Shown piece by piece: positions 21,679 through 31,892 of a stretch of DNA of 64,000 bases (position 1 is the first letter of the stretch; each line of letters begins with the position of its first letter). The position numbers and the translations under genes were made by a program. This stretch comes from Cladosporium sp. IMV 00045 (lineage: Eukaryota; Ascomycota; Dothideomycetes; Cladosporiales; Cladosporiaceae), in NCBI GenBank assembly GCA_001931905.2, contig MSJI02000732.1, forward strand, positions 1 to 64,000. The letters are read 5' to 3'. Below the pieces are notes generated by a model. It was not told where the DNA came from. It searched no databases and was given only the letters and a program-made list of their open reading frames with translations.

Positions 21679-22512
21679 ATGCCACCCAAACGAGGTTCAT
21701 CACGTCCTACCAGAGGCGCCAGGCGCGGCCGTGGCGGCCGTCCTCGAGGGGTCCAAGACCATGCCAGAGCTCTCAGCGATATAACCGAAGAGTCGGTATC
21801 TCAAACACTTGATAAAACTGCCTTGCTAAGTGCGCCGCCAAATCGACAGCGGAACAAGAAGAGATCGTTCCAGGAACTATCGCTCGAGGATGATGCCGAT
21901 GCAACGAGCATACCACAGTCAGGGCGACAGACAAGATCACAATCTGCTAAGAGAAGGAAGAATGCGCATGATGGCGAAAGCGTACAACAAGCTCAACAAT
22001 ACGAACAAGACAGGGAGGAAGAGTCGCTTGTCGTTCGCATCGACCCCCTTTCATCGCTCTATGCCCCAAGCCCCGCTCTCCTTTCTTTCATCGAGATGTA
22101 CAACCTAGACACCAACGCCGACACTGAGACAATAACCCTCAATCTGATCAACCTCACACTAACGAACGAGAATTGGCACTCCGGCCTTTCAGGCATGATC
22201 CAGCCAGCGGCTTGTTTCCTGATTGCTAGTCTTCTCACACGGAGGCAGAATTTGGTTGAAGACATCGCTGCGAGCGTGGAGGCTTTTGGTGTTGGATATG
22301 AGGATCTTGTCAAGGGGTATGGGCTCTTGTGGCAGTGGCGAGACAATCTGATACCGGTCGTGGGAGCTTACGGCGAGAACGTTGATGCCTTGCCGGAACC
22401 TTCGCTCTTCCTTGGAGATGATGGAAATGGACAGTCTGATGATCTTGTGGCAAGCGAGGCATTGCAGGAGGAAGAGGTCGATGAGAGACCGGAGCCTGAA
22501 AGATGGGAGTGA
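21679..22512 (+). CDS. Unknown RG-rich protein, possible single cyclin/TFIIB-like helical repeat
   Basis: A single exon of 277 aa. Residues 1-25 are Arg/Gly-rich (RGARRGRGGRPRG), a nucleic-acid-binding type of sequence. Basic patches (KKRSF, SAKRRKNA) suggest nuclear import. The folded part is residues about 120-240. Within it, AACFLIASLLTRRQNLVEDI followed by GVGYEDLVKGYGLLWQWRDN resembles one cyclin-fold repeat of the TFIIB type (helix, variable turn, helix ending in a Tyr-rich motif). The C-terminus is acidic. The resemblance is weak and no function is assigned. It is convergent with the LtrA-like gene, 52 bp apart. Confidence 0.65.
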   Translation: MPPKRGSSRPTRGARRGRGGRPRGVQDHARALSDITEESVSQTLDKTALLSAPPNRQRNKKRSFQELSLEDDADATSIPQSGRQTRSQSAKRRKNAHDGESVQQAQQYEQDREEESLVVRIDPLSSLYAPSPALLSFIEMYNLDTNADTETITLNLINLTLTNENWHSGLSGMIQPAACFLIASLLTRRQNLVEDIAASVEAFGVGYEDLVKGYGLLWQWRDNLIPVVGAYGENVDALPEPSLFLGDDGNGQSDDLVASEALQEEEVDERPEPERWE

Positions 22513-22564
22513 ATCAATCATGCCAACTTAGCGTAGCAAGAGAGTCATTCTTAGTCAAACATTC

Positions 22565-24492
22565 TCACATCGGCACGTTAGCGATTCCACTTTGCTTGTA
22601 CCGGCTCTTTTCGCCCAATGTGTCCACATCGATCTCGCCATCTTTCTCCATTGCCGCTTGTAGATCTTTCTTTCCACAATTGCCAACGTAGCTGCAAGGG
22701 TTTCTTCGAACAATGAATCCGCTTCCTTTCCAAGTCACGCCCCACGCTTCGACTGACGTTGTGAAAACGATCAAAGCGCTCATTATTCCTATCAAATTCA
22801 GCGAGTTGAGATCATCCCCGGCCAGTGGTAAGCAAATCATGACACTAGCCACTGATGCTCGGACACATAGTCGCCATCGCTTGCTCAATCGCGTTTCGCT
22901 CAGGTCTTTGTGGGTGTGAGAGACGGAGACCATGCACATGAACAACAATGCCAGTCCAAATCCTACGCAATAGAACCATCTGATCCCCTGTGAGACCTCA
23001 TGTTCGAATCTCGCCTGGTATGTTTCCGTAAGCATGTCTTCGTGCGTGTTGTCTGTGTCTGTCGTGAGGACCAATCGCGCCATCGCTCCACCCCCCAACA
23101 CGAAGGACATGATAAAAGGTAGGTGAGCGATACTCCAGACCATGGCGGAGAACTTTGCGCGCCGGATTGCGTGTGAGCTGAGAAAGGCACCATCCAGTTC
23201 GAAGTATAGCCAATTGTACGCGAAGGGTTGTATGAGGCCAAGGATACCCTTGCCGAAGATCGCGTCAATGCCCGCCGTAGCAGACTGGTAGAGGATAGCT
23301 ACGACGGTATAGCCGAAGACGAGAGATACGAATGCATTGGTGCGTTCGACGCGATGTTTGATATTCAGGGCGGGATGGAAGTCCATGGCTCGGGATGTCC
23401 ATGTCCTGAGAGCTGGCAAGTGCCGGTGAGCAAAATTTAGCAGGACGATGTATGGAGTTTGACCGCCGACCTCAAGAAACAGGGCCATGAAGATCAAAGC
23501 CAACTGGTTGGGGTACGAGACGTGGATGCTGCCAATCCAGAGGGGGACATTGAGAAGCGAAAATCCCACATAGTATATCATGACTAGGCGAATCATTGGG
23601 ACTAGCCAGGCGACGAGAGCAAGGTATGTCGTCATGTAGAGACGAGCAGCGAGGCAGAATCCAATGAGCGTGGCGTAGGTAGTCGAGAATGCTTCGACAA
23701 TATTGGTCGTGTATCCAAAGAGGCAGGTCAGGAGAAACAAGATCGCGATGCGTTGAAAGAAGTCGTCTGTCTCAAACCAAGCTATGATTATAGCAATGTC
23801 GTTCCAGATCTTCCATGAGAGAGTGAAGGTGACTGTGCACGCTCGATCAGTTTCTTTCAACACCTCGAGCACGATGTAAACAAGTGCTACCCACTGATGA
23901 ACTTCAACAGCGAATACCCGGTGGGTTCTTCGGCCGCTGCATCGCCATTGATCGCGATGATACCAACATACAGCAAGTCAACAAACAGCTCGAAACTGCG
24001 AACCTCCTGGCTGGAACTCGCTCGCCATAGAATCCCTTTGTGGAAATACTGCCTAACCACAGGCACTTTGAACAGAAGCAGCGGCGGTGCCTCATCGATG
24101 GCACCTTCTCGCGGCGAGTTCGCCCCAGAGCGGCTTGGACTATGGTCACCACCATCGTAACTCTGAATCTTTGCCGAGTATCCGAACTTCCCAAAATGGC
24201 CCTCTAGACTGACGCCCTTCTCTGTGACGCGACCAAGCTCGCGATTGAGAGCGTCGATTTCATCGGTCACATTAGCAAACTGGTCCCATACTTCGCCATG
24301 TTGGTTCTGAAGCTCCGCTCGGCGCGCCTCGTGATGAGATTGAGACTCTTGCACAGCTGAGAGATGCTCTGGCGAGCCAGAGATACAGACAGTAAACGAC
24401 TTTTCTGAAGCAGCGGTGCTGGGAAGCCGGCGGCGCAGGTGTTCTGCTTCGACGGGGGAGTCGGCCGCCGGCTCTCGAATCCAACGTGCATG
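22565..24492 (-). CDS. Low-temperature-requirement A (LtrA)-like multi-pass membrane protein; 5' end unresolved
   Basis: The main exon (23832-22565) joins an upstream exon ending at 23891 through a 58-nt GTAGCA...CACAG intron. The spliced read is LLKFISVTFTLSWKIWNDI, a close fit to the family. The upstream exon contains SFELFVDLLYVGIIAING, the LtrA signature, preceded by a charged heptad-like stretch. Eight to ten hydrophobic segments follow. Function in fungi is unknown; the founding bacterial protein was named for growth at low temperature. No ATG exists in this frame between the stop at 24493-24495 and the conserved domain, so the true start must lie in a separate 5' exon (one candidate ATG is at about 24622 with a GTATGT donor). 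The coordinate given is the limit of the open frame. Confidence 0.78.
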
Positions 24493-24731
24493 TTATTGCA
24501 TGTAGATTTATAGAGTATATCAGCCACGTTGCGGCTGGAAACGTTGGTCAGGCCTGGTGAAGCCCATACATACCGAGGCCTCGGTGTTGGTGATACAGTA
24601 CACATGTGGAGTTCGTACAGCATGAGAGCCTCCGTTGAAAACCATACGGTATTGTCGGGATGCCTTTCCCTAGCCATCCCTTCGACACAACTTTGGTGCC
24701 GAGACAACTATTGTCAGCTTTCGCGATCACG

Positions 24732-25598
24732 ATGCTCTTCAACAATGCCATCGCCTGGGTGATTTTGCTAGGCCTGTCTGCGCTCGCATCAGCAGCCAAC
24801 CCACTTGTCGTCATGGACTTCCCTCCACCACTTTTGCAGAATACGAAGACTCGCTTCGAGCCTGGCGAAGATGCCAAGTTCAGGTGGACCTCCACAATTG
24901 AATGGATCTCACTTGAGCTCTACCAAGTGCGCAGCAATCCTGGGGAGTGGGCAATGATACCACTTTTGAGTTAGTCTAAAATTCCTCGAAGACAGAGAGA
25001 ATCTGCACATGACGCGCAGAGCAGCGCTGACTACGACGCCAAAGCCAACACCTCAAACTCCACAAACTTCTACGTGTGGACTACGCGAGAGCTCTCCGGT
25101 ATGAGTCGCGAGGATGCTTTCCACCTACGCCTGTTCAAGGCCAACGACCCGAACTGTCGGCACTGCCATTCAAACAGCAGCGATTTCTTCATCATCGATC
25201 CCTCGGCCGCTGCAGGGCGCAGTCTCAAGCTCGGCGTGGGCCTGGGTCTAGGGCTCGGTATACCGATTTTGGTAGCGCTCACTGCATTCGCGACTTGGCT
25301 GTGGGTGCGAAGGAGAAATAGTATGCAGAACGTTGGGAGCCAGTCGGGTGAGCCTCTGGTGGATTGGAAGGGCGTTCATCCGACAGTCTTGCCGTGTGAT
25401 GGATCGCTCCCATCAAAGCAGCGAAGAGAGGCACTTGAAGCCGATCCTAATCTGAGCAAGGTTGAGATCCAAAGTACAGAGGTGGTCGAGTTGCCGGTGG
25501 AAGCGGTTCCAGTCGAAGCGCCAACGCAGCACTCCATGGGAGAGAGAGGATGGAGTTGGAGGGACATCCGAAGGGAGCCTGACATCTGTGTCTCTTGA
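24732..25598 (+). CDS. Predicted secreted/type I single-pass membrane protein, unknown function
   Basis: The start MLFNNAIAWVILLGLSALASA gives a signal peptide; an upstream in-frame ATG at 24660 would bury it. The ectodomain has TRFEPGEDAKFRWTSTIEWISLELYQ, then after an intron NFYVWTTRELSGMSREDAFHLRLFKAND and a Cys pair (CRHCH). One transmembrane helix (LGLGLGIPILVALTAFATWLW) is followed by a basic stop-transfer motif and a cytosolic tail of about 100 aa. This layout is common among fungal plasma-membrane sensor-like proteins. The intron is uncertain: GTTAGT at about 24972 to ACAG is in phase but only about 26 nt, whereas GTGCGC at about 24928 to GCGCAG at about 25021 is in phase with a weak donor. 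Confidence 0.55.
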
Positions 25599-26025
25599 TC
25601 TGAAATTTTCTCTTTAATCCTAAATTGTGCTTAACGCATCTTCTAGCCATATATCATCTACCATGGTGCTTGATGATGGTGGTACAAGTATTTCAGGTCC
25701 TTCCGTGGCGTCTTCAGTCGAGAAATGAGCTGCTCAATCAGTGAACAAGCGACATCCGCGCGTTCTCGTATACGTTTAGGGCAATTCATAGCAGCATGTC
25801 ATTTATGCAACCATAAGGTAGCTATGTTCATCAATATGTGGAAGTCGTGGATGTGAAGGCGTGATGCTCTCTAGTGAAATCCGATGTCGGCTGGCCTCCG
25901 GGGGATGGGACTTTTCGAAACGGGCAAGTGCTCAACTTCGCGAGCAAGCGTCACAGAAACCCCAATGGCAGCAGCACTTCTATACATCTAATAGCATACA
26001 CTACACCACAAACCAGTTCTCGACA
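25599..26025. other. Intergenic, probable SAM-carrier promoter
   Basis: About 430 bp precede the SAM carrier start with no recognisable element beyond a TATA-poor leader. Confidence 0.4.
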
Positions 26026-26954
26026 ATGGACTCCCCAGTCCCCCGCTCAAGCCTAGTCGAGTCGCCCTACCTGCGCTCCCTCCTCGTACGCTCCGCACAT
26101 CTCCAAAACCACATTCCACGCCCCACGGCCCCCAGCTCTAACAGCCCCAGGCAGGCGCCCTAGCAGGCACAACAGTCGACACCTCCCTCTTCCCGCTCGA
26201 CACGCTCAAAACCCGCCTCCAATCCTCCTCCGGCTTCTGGGCCTCCGGCGGCTTCCGCGGAATCTACAATGGAATCGGCAGCGCGGTGGTAGGGTCTGCG
26301 CCGGGCGCGGCGCTCTTCTTCGTGACCTACGAGGGCGTGAAGAAGCAATTGGGCGACGGCAAGTCCTCGAGCGCCAGCGCGCACATGCTGGCCGCGTCTT
26401 TGGGCGAGGTGGCCGCGTGCGCCGTGCGCGTGCCGACAGAGGTGGTCAAGCAGCGGGCGCAGGCGAAGCAGCACCCTTCGTCGCGGGCGGCGTTTGTGTC
26501 GATCTTGTCGCAGCGGAAGACGCACGGCTTCGCGAGAATGTGGGCGGAGCTGTACCGCGGGTGGGGCGTGACGGTGATGCGCGAGGTGCCTTTCACCGTC
26601 ATCCAGTTTCCGCTGTGGGAGAGGATGAAGGCTTGGTCGTTGGATACGCGGTACGGTACCGGGATTGGGAGGCCGAAGGATGTGACCGCGGTGGAGAGTG
26701 CGGTTTTTGGTAGTTTGAGCGGTGGGTTTGCCGCGGCGTTGACGACGCCGTTGGATGTGCTGAAGACGAGATTGATGCTTGCTACGACGAAGGAGAGCGC
26801 TGTCAGTGTTACTGCGAGGATATGGAGGGAGGAGGGCCCGAAGGCATTTTTCAGTGGGTTGGGTCCGAGGACTATGTGGATTAGCATTGGTGGTGCGGTT
26901 TTCTTGGGCAGCTACCAATGGGCGAGCAACACGATGAGCGGAGAGTTGCGATGA
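26026..26954 (+). CDS. PET8: Mitochondrial S-adenosylmethionine carrier
   Basis: Two exons (26026-26085, 26151-26954) give 287 aa. The intron is GTACGC...CCCAG, phase 0, and the join reads SPYLRSLLAGALAGTTVD, matching fungal Pet8/Sam5 N-termini. Three mitochondrial-carrier repeats are marked by PLDTLKTRLQ, PTEVVKQRAQ and PLDVLKTRLM. The second-repeat motif with Glu followed by Val-Val is typical of SAM carriers. It imports SAM into the mitochondrial matrix for RNA/protein methylation and for biotin and lipoate synthesis. Convergent with another mitochondrial carrier gene 237 bp downstream. Confidence 0.92.
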
Positions 26955-27191
26955 GAGGACAAAGGGGTAATAGCATTTGGATATAGATATACAGGAACAG
27001 AGACGGCAAGCGATAGAGCATATTAGGGCGAGAAAGCCCAAATTGTATAACAGATTGTAAGACTACCAAAAGGACCTGAACTTGGGGTGTGATGATCAAC
27101 ACGAAGAAACCAACCCCCCTCTGGACTCTGTGGCGAGCCTAACGCCAAACTCCATGCAGGCCAAAGGCAGTGACCCGACCGGCAACTTTCC

Positions 27192-29274
27192 TCAATGCAG
27201 ATGCATGGCCTTTTTGGTATTTTCGTAGACAACATAGGTCTGGAAGTATTGGTTAGTACGGGTCTTCCGTCATTCAAGTCATGTGAAACTTACTATCGAC
27301 ACCGCCGGCACGACCTTGAGCAGATTGGGCGTCAGGCCCTTGAACAACCCACGCGTTCCTTCGTGCTTCAAGGTCTGCCTTGTGACGTCCAGAATACCAG
27401 TGTACGTCCTGGGGTGGCCTGCCGTACCTTGGCTTTGTAGCCTAGTTCGGAGCAGGTTGAGAGGATACACAATGCTAGCGCCGAAGGCACCACTGAATCC
27501 ACCCATGAGCGCAAGCGTGAAGTTGCCAGGCAGTGCATCCTCATCATGCTTGAGGCCTTTGAGCTTCGCATTCCGTTTGATCATGGCTTTCTTCAGTGAT
27601 TCGAACATGAAGAGATCGATCGCAGCGTAGGGGAACATGCCCATCAAGCCCATCGGCAGGCCACGGTAGAAGGAAGCCAATCCATTGTGTGCCCACATTT
27701 TCTTTGCTGTGTGCCAGATGAGCTTGTTGCCGCGTTCGCCACCCACGACTGTCTCGCACTGCATGCGAAACTTGAGTGTGTCCAGAGGATAGACGACAGC
27801 CTGGCTGATCATGCCGGCCATGCCGCCTGCAACGAATTGTGAGGGCGCAGAGATGCTCTTGGTATCACAATGGCCTTCGAACCGAGCGACGGCACGTTTT
27901 GAAGCCTAGAGCAAGTCAGCGGATCATCTGTGGTATTGAGGGTTGTGCGCATACCTCGTACGAGCCAAACTTGACCGCCGACTCGGGCATGACCTTGACA
28001 ACATTGATGCCGTTACCTGTGTCACGGTCAGAATGGAAGATCAAGACTGTTATCGCCGAAATAGACTCACCAGCAAACAAGCTTCTGATACCGCCAGCTG
28101 CCCACAGCTCTTTGCAGGCGTTGACCAAAGATCTCACGCCCTGTCTGGTAGCCATCAAAGGGGACCCTTTCTTGGCAGCTTTTACCGCATCGTTTCCAGT
28201 GGTTGTTTGTGCGATAAGATACACTTTGAGGCGGTCCAGCGGCGCCGTCACCGTACGCGACGTGATGCCACTCAGCCCGCCTGCGACAAAGTAGCCTACA
28301 TCGGGTACAAGATCCGTCAGTTTGAGCTTCCGTCGCGCAGGCTTTACCGGGATATATGGATCGCATTCCGTGGCCACTTCCACCTCTTCTGAATCATAAA
28401 AGTCCGCTGCAGCCAGCTGTGTTGCTTGCGAGGCGTCCGCTACTGCTTGGCTTGCCGCATCCACAGGGTGAAACGTCTTGTGGGAGGGGGATGACGGTTG
28501 GACGAGCGATGTTATCGCGCCGAATGCAGACGTCTTAAGGAAATTGAGCGTCGTACCAAGACCTTGTAGCGCTTCATCGCTCAATTGCACGTCCCCCTCT
28601 GGCGTGACCTGCGCGGCGGATTGGTAGTAGGATAGAACGGCGCGGAGTCCGGGCGCCTGCGTTGGAATAAATAAAAGGAAGTCTGGAAAACGTGAGCATT
28701 GAGTTCAGAGAATCTTGAGACGACAGGCTTGGACACGAACCTCTCCACTCATTGTAATCAATCGAGCCATCGCGGTCTGTGTCGATGTACGAGAAAAAGC
28801 GGTCAAGTCTCGCGTTTGAAACTCCAACGCCAGAGCGTTCGAAGGCCGCGGCAAGCTCGCCCTTATCCAGGCGGCCATTGTTGTCCTTGTCAATGGATGT
28901 GAAAAGCGTCCAAAGCTCTTTCTCGGTCTCCTGGCAGAACTTGCAAAACTCTTTGCACAAAGTCAGCATTTCAACTCTCTCCCAGCCTTTTCGCGGCGGG
29001 AACACCGACCGTCGAAGGAGATCTTGCCATCCTTGTTGATATCGGCCGCATAAAGGATGTCTTGTATCAAGTTGTCCGCATTCTTGAGCGCTGCGAGGGA
29101 TTTAGCTGTGTCCCGTGCCTCCTACGCAGGGAGCATCCCCCACTTACGGTGGTTCATCTTGGTCAAGCCATGCTTGAGGGCGGGCAGGTCGACGGTGCCT
29201 TTCTTCTTGGTATCCAGCTGTTCCCACAGCGCCTTGATCCTGGCATCCCGCTCCTCTCGGGACTCGCCATCCAT
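27192..29274 (-). CDS. SAL1: Calcium-regulated mitochondrial ATP-Mg/Pi carrier (SCaMC/Sal1 type)
   Basis: Seven exons (29274-29148, 29090-29010, 28950-28741, 28682-28071, 28016-27955, 27905-27294, 27239-27192) give 583 aa with consistent phases. The N-terminal calmodulin-like half has EF-hand loops, the clearest being DINKDGKISFDE, DKDNNGRLDKGE and DTDRDGSIDYNE; an earlier DTKKKGTVD loop is degenerate. A linker helix with WRDFLLFIPTQ leads to three carrier repeats with signatures PLDRLKV, PLDTLKF and PLNLLRT (Asn replacing the acidic residue in the last). The protein exchanges ATP-Mg for phosphate across the inner membrane in a calcium-dependent way. Its start lies 36 bp from the left edge of the duplicated block; only its upstream region is duplicated. 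Confidence 0.92.
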
Positions 29275-29901
29275 AGCCGTATGTTGCTGTGCTATCTTGG
29301 TTTCATGGCTAGCCCTCGGCAGTCGCAGGAGGTTCAGGGACCTTGTCGCAGGGCCTCCAGTGGTATTGAATAGATCTTTTTGCGACTGTTGCCCAGGGGT
29401 TGGGGCGCTGGTGTTTTTCTGCGAAGTGTAGAGTGGAGATCAGGTATTGCCGTGAATATGCGCGGTCGATTTACCAGCAACGCGGAGAGGGACCTCTGAC
29501 GTTGGGCGACAGCAGACAACACTTGCTCTGTGCAAAGCTTCGCCGGTAGCGTTCGGCCGATGATCGGCAGTGTCAGCAATATTTGACCTATCACATCGTC
29601 CGAACCACTTCACTTGTTGACCTGGCCTCTTCTACAATCTGATACTTTTGAGGAGAGACCGTCGACTGGCAGTACGACTCTGTCCGCCTGTTGCAAGACG
29701 CTGGCAAGGGCTGTCGCTAGCAATCCTCGTGCGGCAATCATGATTGCGTGCGCTGTCACTGTCACCTCCTTTAAAGCTGAGGCTGTGAATGTCCCGTTGC
29801 ATATTGGTTGACGGGCAGATTAGGCCATATAAATTGAGGAGAAGCCATCCAGCAGGAATACCGTGAACCTCGCCTATCCCTGGACTTCCAAAGAGCTCAA
29901 G
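29275..29901. promoter_or_regulatory. Bidirectional promoter, SCaMC carrier / cyclin C (copy A)
   Basis: About 630 bp lie between two divergent starts. A CATATAAAT element at about 29825 sits 70-75 bp before the cyclin C ATG. Most of it (from 29310) recurs in copy B at 40008-40600 with only scattered substitutions. Confidence 0.5.
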
Positions 29902-30828
29902 ATGGCCGCCAATTATTGGGACTCGACCCAGGCCAAATACTGGACCTTCACCCGTCAGGAACTCACCACTCTCCGCACCGACCTGGCCAAACAGAATGCA
30001 GCTCTTCATACAAAGTACGCCCTTCCGGATCCACGTCACATGTCCATCTACCTTCAGATGCAGCTCTCCAAATTGGCCAAACGCATGTCTCTCCGCCAGC
30101 AGGCTCTTGCCACCGCGCAAATATACGTCAAACGCTTTTACCTACACGTGGAGCAGCGGAGGACAAACCCCTACCTCATTCTGGCAACGACGGCTTATTT
30201 GGCGTGCAAGATGGAGGAAACGCCACAGCACATACGATTGCTGCTCAACGAAGCAGCACGACAATGGCCTGAGCTCGGAGCTCAGGATGCCAGTAAAATC
30301 GGCGAGTGCGAGTTCGCCCTCATCAGCACGCTCAACAGCAGGCTCATATTGCATCACCCGTATCGTGCACTGGCGGACTTGCAAGGGACGCTCGGCCTGA
30401 CGAGCGAGGAAAGCGGGCTGGCGCATTCCATCATCAACGACTCATACAACACCGACCTGGCGCTGCTCTACCCACCACACGTGATTGCAATCACAGCGAT
30501 CTTTCTCGCCGTCGTACTGCGGCCAGCGCATCCTGCTGGTCTACAAGCACACAGCTCGAGCGCTGCGCCTGGCATGGGCACTCCAGCTATGAGTGGTAAC
30601 GCAGCACAGAACGCGATGTCACAGAACGCTTTGGCTGGTTTTGGATTCCGGCAGAGCCCACAGAAAATGGGCAAATTGGTGGACTGGCTGGCTGAGAGCA
30701 AGGTTGATATGAACGCTATCGTGGATGCAACGCAGGAGATGGTCAGCTTGTATGAGTGCTGGGAAAGCTACAATGAGAGGGCGTGCAAAGAGGCGATTAC
30801 GAGGTTTATAAGAGATGTCGCCAAATGA
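29902..30828 (+). CDS. SSN8: RNA polymerase II holoenzyme cyclin C (Mediator kinase module), copy A
   Basis: A single exon of 308 aa, starting at MAANYWDSTQAKYWTFTRQEL with a good context (aagATGGCC). An upstream in-frame GTG would add 13 residues but is not a plausible fungal start. The cyclin box contains MSIYLQMQLSKLAKRMSLRQQALATAQIYVKRFY and PYLILATTAYLACKMEETPQHI, characteristic of cyclin C. A Ser/Ala-rich insert lies between the second-box segment AITAIFLAVVLRP and the terminal helix. Cyclin C pairs with Cdk8/Ssn3 in the Mediator kinase module. The copy B protein differs at only two positions. Confidence 0.93.
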   Translation: MAANYWDSTQAKYWTFTRQELTTLRTDLAKQNAALHTKYALPDPRHMSIYLQMQLSKLAKRMSLRQQALATAQIYVKRFYLHVEQRRTNPYLILATTAYLACKMEETPQHIRLLLNEAARQWPELGAQDASKIGECEFALISTLNSRLILHHPYRALADLQGTLGLTSEESGLAHSIINDSYNTDLALLYPPHVIAITAIFLAVVLRPAHPAGLQAHSSSAAPGMGTPAMSGNAAQNAMSQNALAGFGFRQSPQKMGKLVDWLAESKVDMNAIVDATQEMVSLYECWESYNERACKEAITRFIRDVAK

Positions 30829-31892
30829 GGCGTGCTGCGACGACTTATGGGTGCCAGCAGTTATCAGAGTTTTTGCATTACATGTAACTGAATAGATTTA
30901 ATCACACGTCATGTCGTTGCGATAGCAATCAGTGTTGGTCATAGGTGTTCGAAAGGGGAACATGAAGGTCGCCTTACCGCCTAAGGCATCGAAAGAAAAG
31001 CGCGGGCTTACCCCTCGGCAGCATGAATTGATGATCTCGCTTCCTACCAGGCACTACATGTACGTGTATCTCGTCTTTCACAAATTTCATCATGTGCGAG
31101 AACCTGTTTGGAACAACAATATCGCCTTGTCACTCATGCCATCGTGGTGTTTCATCCACATGATAAGCTGAGTGTATTCGCTGCACACATATCGAGCTCT
31201 GTTTTCCGCAAGACGCGCAAGCATGCCGACATGAATGTACGACATATACATTGCATTGTTGCGGCAAATCGTTGCTCCGACGACTCGTACAAATGTAATA
31301 CATCCGCGTTTGGAATAGCATTATTGACCATTCGGCCACCGGCAGACCGATCATTGCCACTAAATATTAATAGACCATGGCACCAACACATTAGCAGCAT
31401 CCTAGTCTGCTGGTCATCAGTCATCACATCTTGATACCCAAAATAAGCGCCAACAACCAATCTCGGGGCTTCTGTGAATCGCATCACCTTCGCTTCCTGC
31501 CGTAATGCAGGGTGGGGAGCACTATGAGGATGATCATGCGAGACAAGCTGAACATCCACTCAGAGATCCGTAAATTGCAGCGCAGTAACGGAAACATCAG
31601 CATGATTACCATGTACGATTCAACGAATCGTAGACCGATGCCTGTGCAAGGGTTACATGCGACAAACGTCCCCACTGGTTGGTGCTGTGCGAGGCTGCGA
31701 GCTGCGCGCCTCTAATGCACGACATCAAGCCCCAGCCCTCCTAGACCTCTCGGAATACAGTCGTGCTTGAAAACGTCTCACGCCGCGATCGGTAGAGTAC
31801 AGCTTACTTATATTGCAGGGTCTCCCAAGCAGAGATTCTTACTTCACCTTGGGATCCGACGACTTTGATTTCTCAACTCTTGGTGTACTGTC
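30829..31892. other. Intergenic between cyclin C and the NLR, copy A
   Basis: This 1.06 kb has only patchy resemblance to the 1.28-kb counterpart in copy B (41528-42802), in contrast to the almost unchanged cyclin C coding sequence. The last 200 bp before the ATG align better. No gene is supported. Confidence 0.6.

Noticed and set aside
22950..23060. tRNA-like gttcgaatctcgcc string
   Set aside because: It lies inside the LtrA-like coding exon and has no matching acceptor stem or D-arm.
26160..27041. 293-codon minus-strand frame, very Arg/His-rich
   Set aside because: It is the antisense shadow of the SAM carrier in GC-rich sequence.
29334..29594. Minus-strand 86-codon frame conserved in both copies (also 40032-40292)
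   Set aside because: It begins with GTG, has no ATG, lies in the shared promoter region and ends before the carrier start; conservation is explained by the recent duplication.
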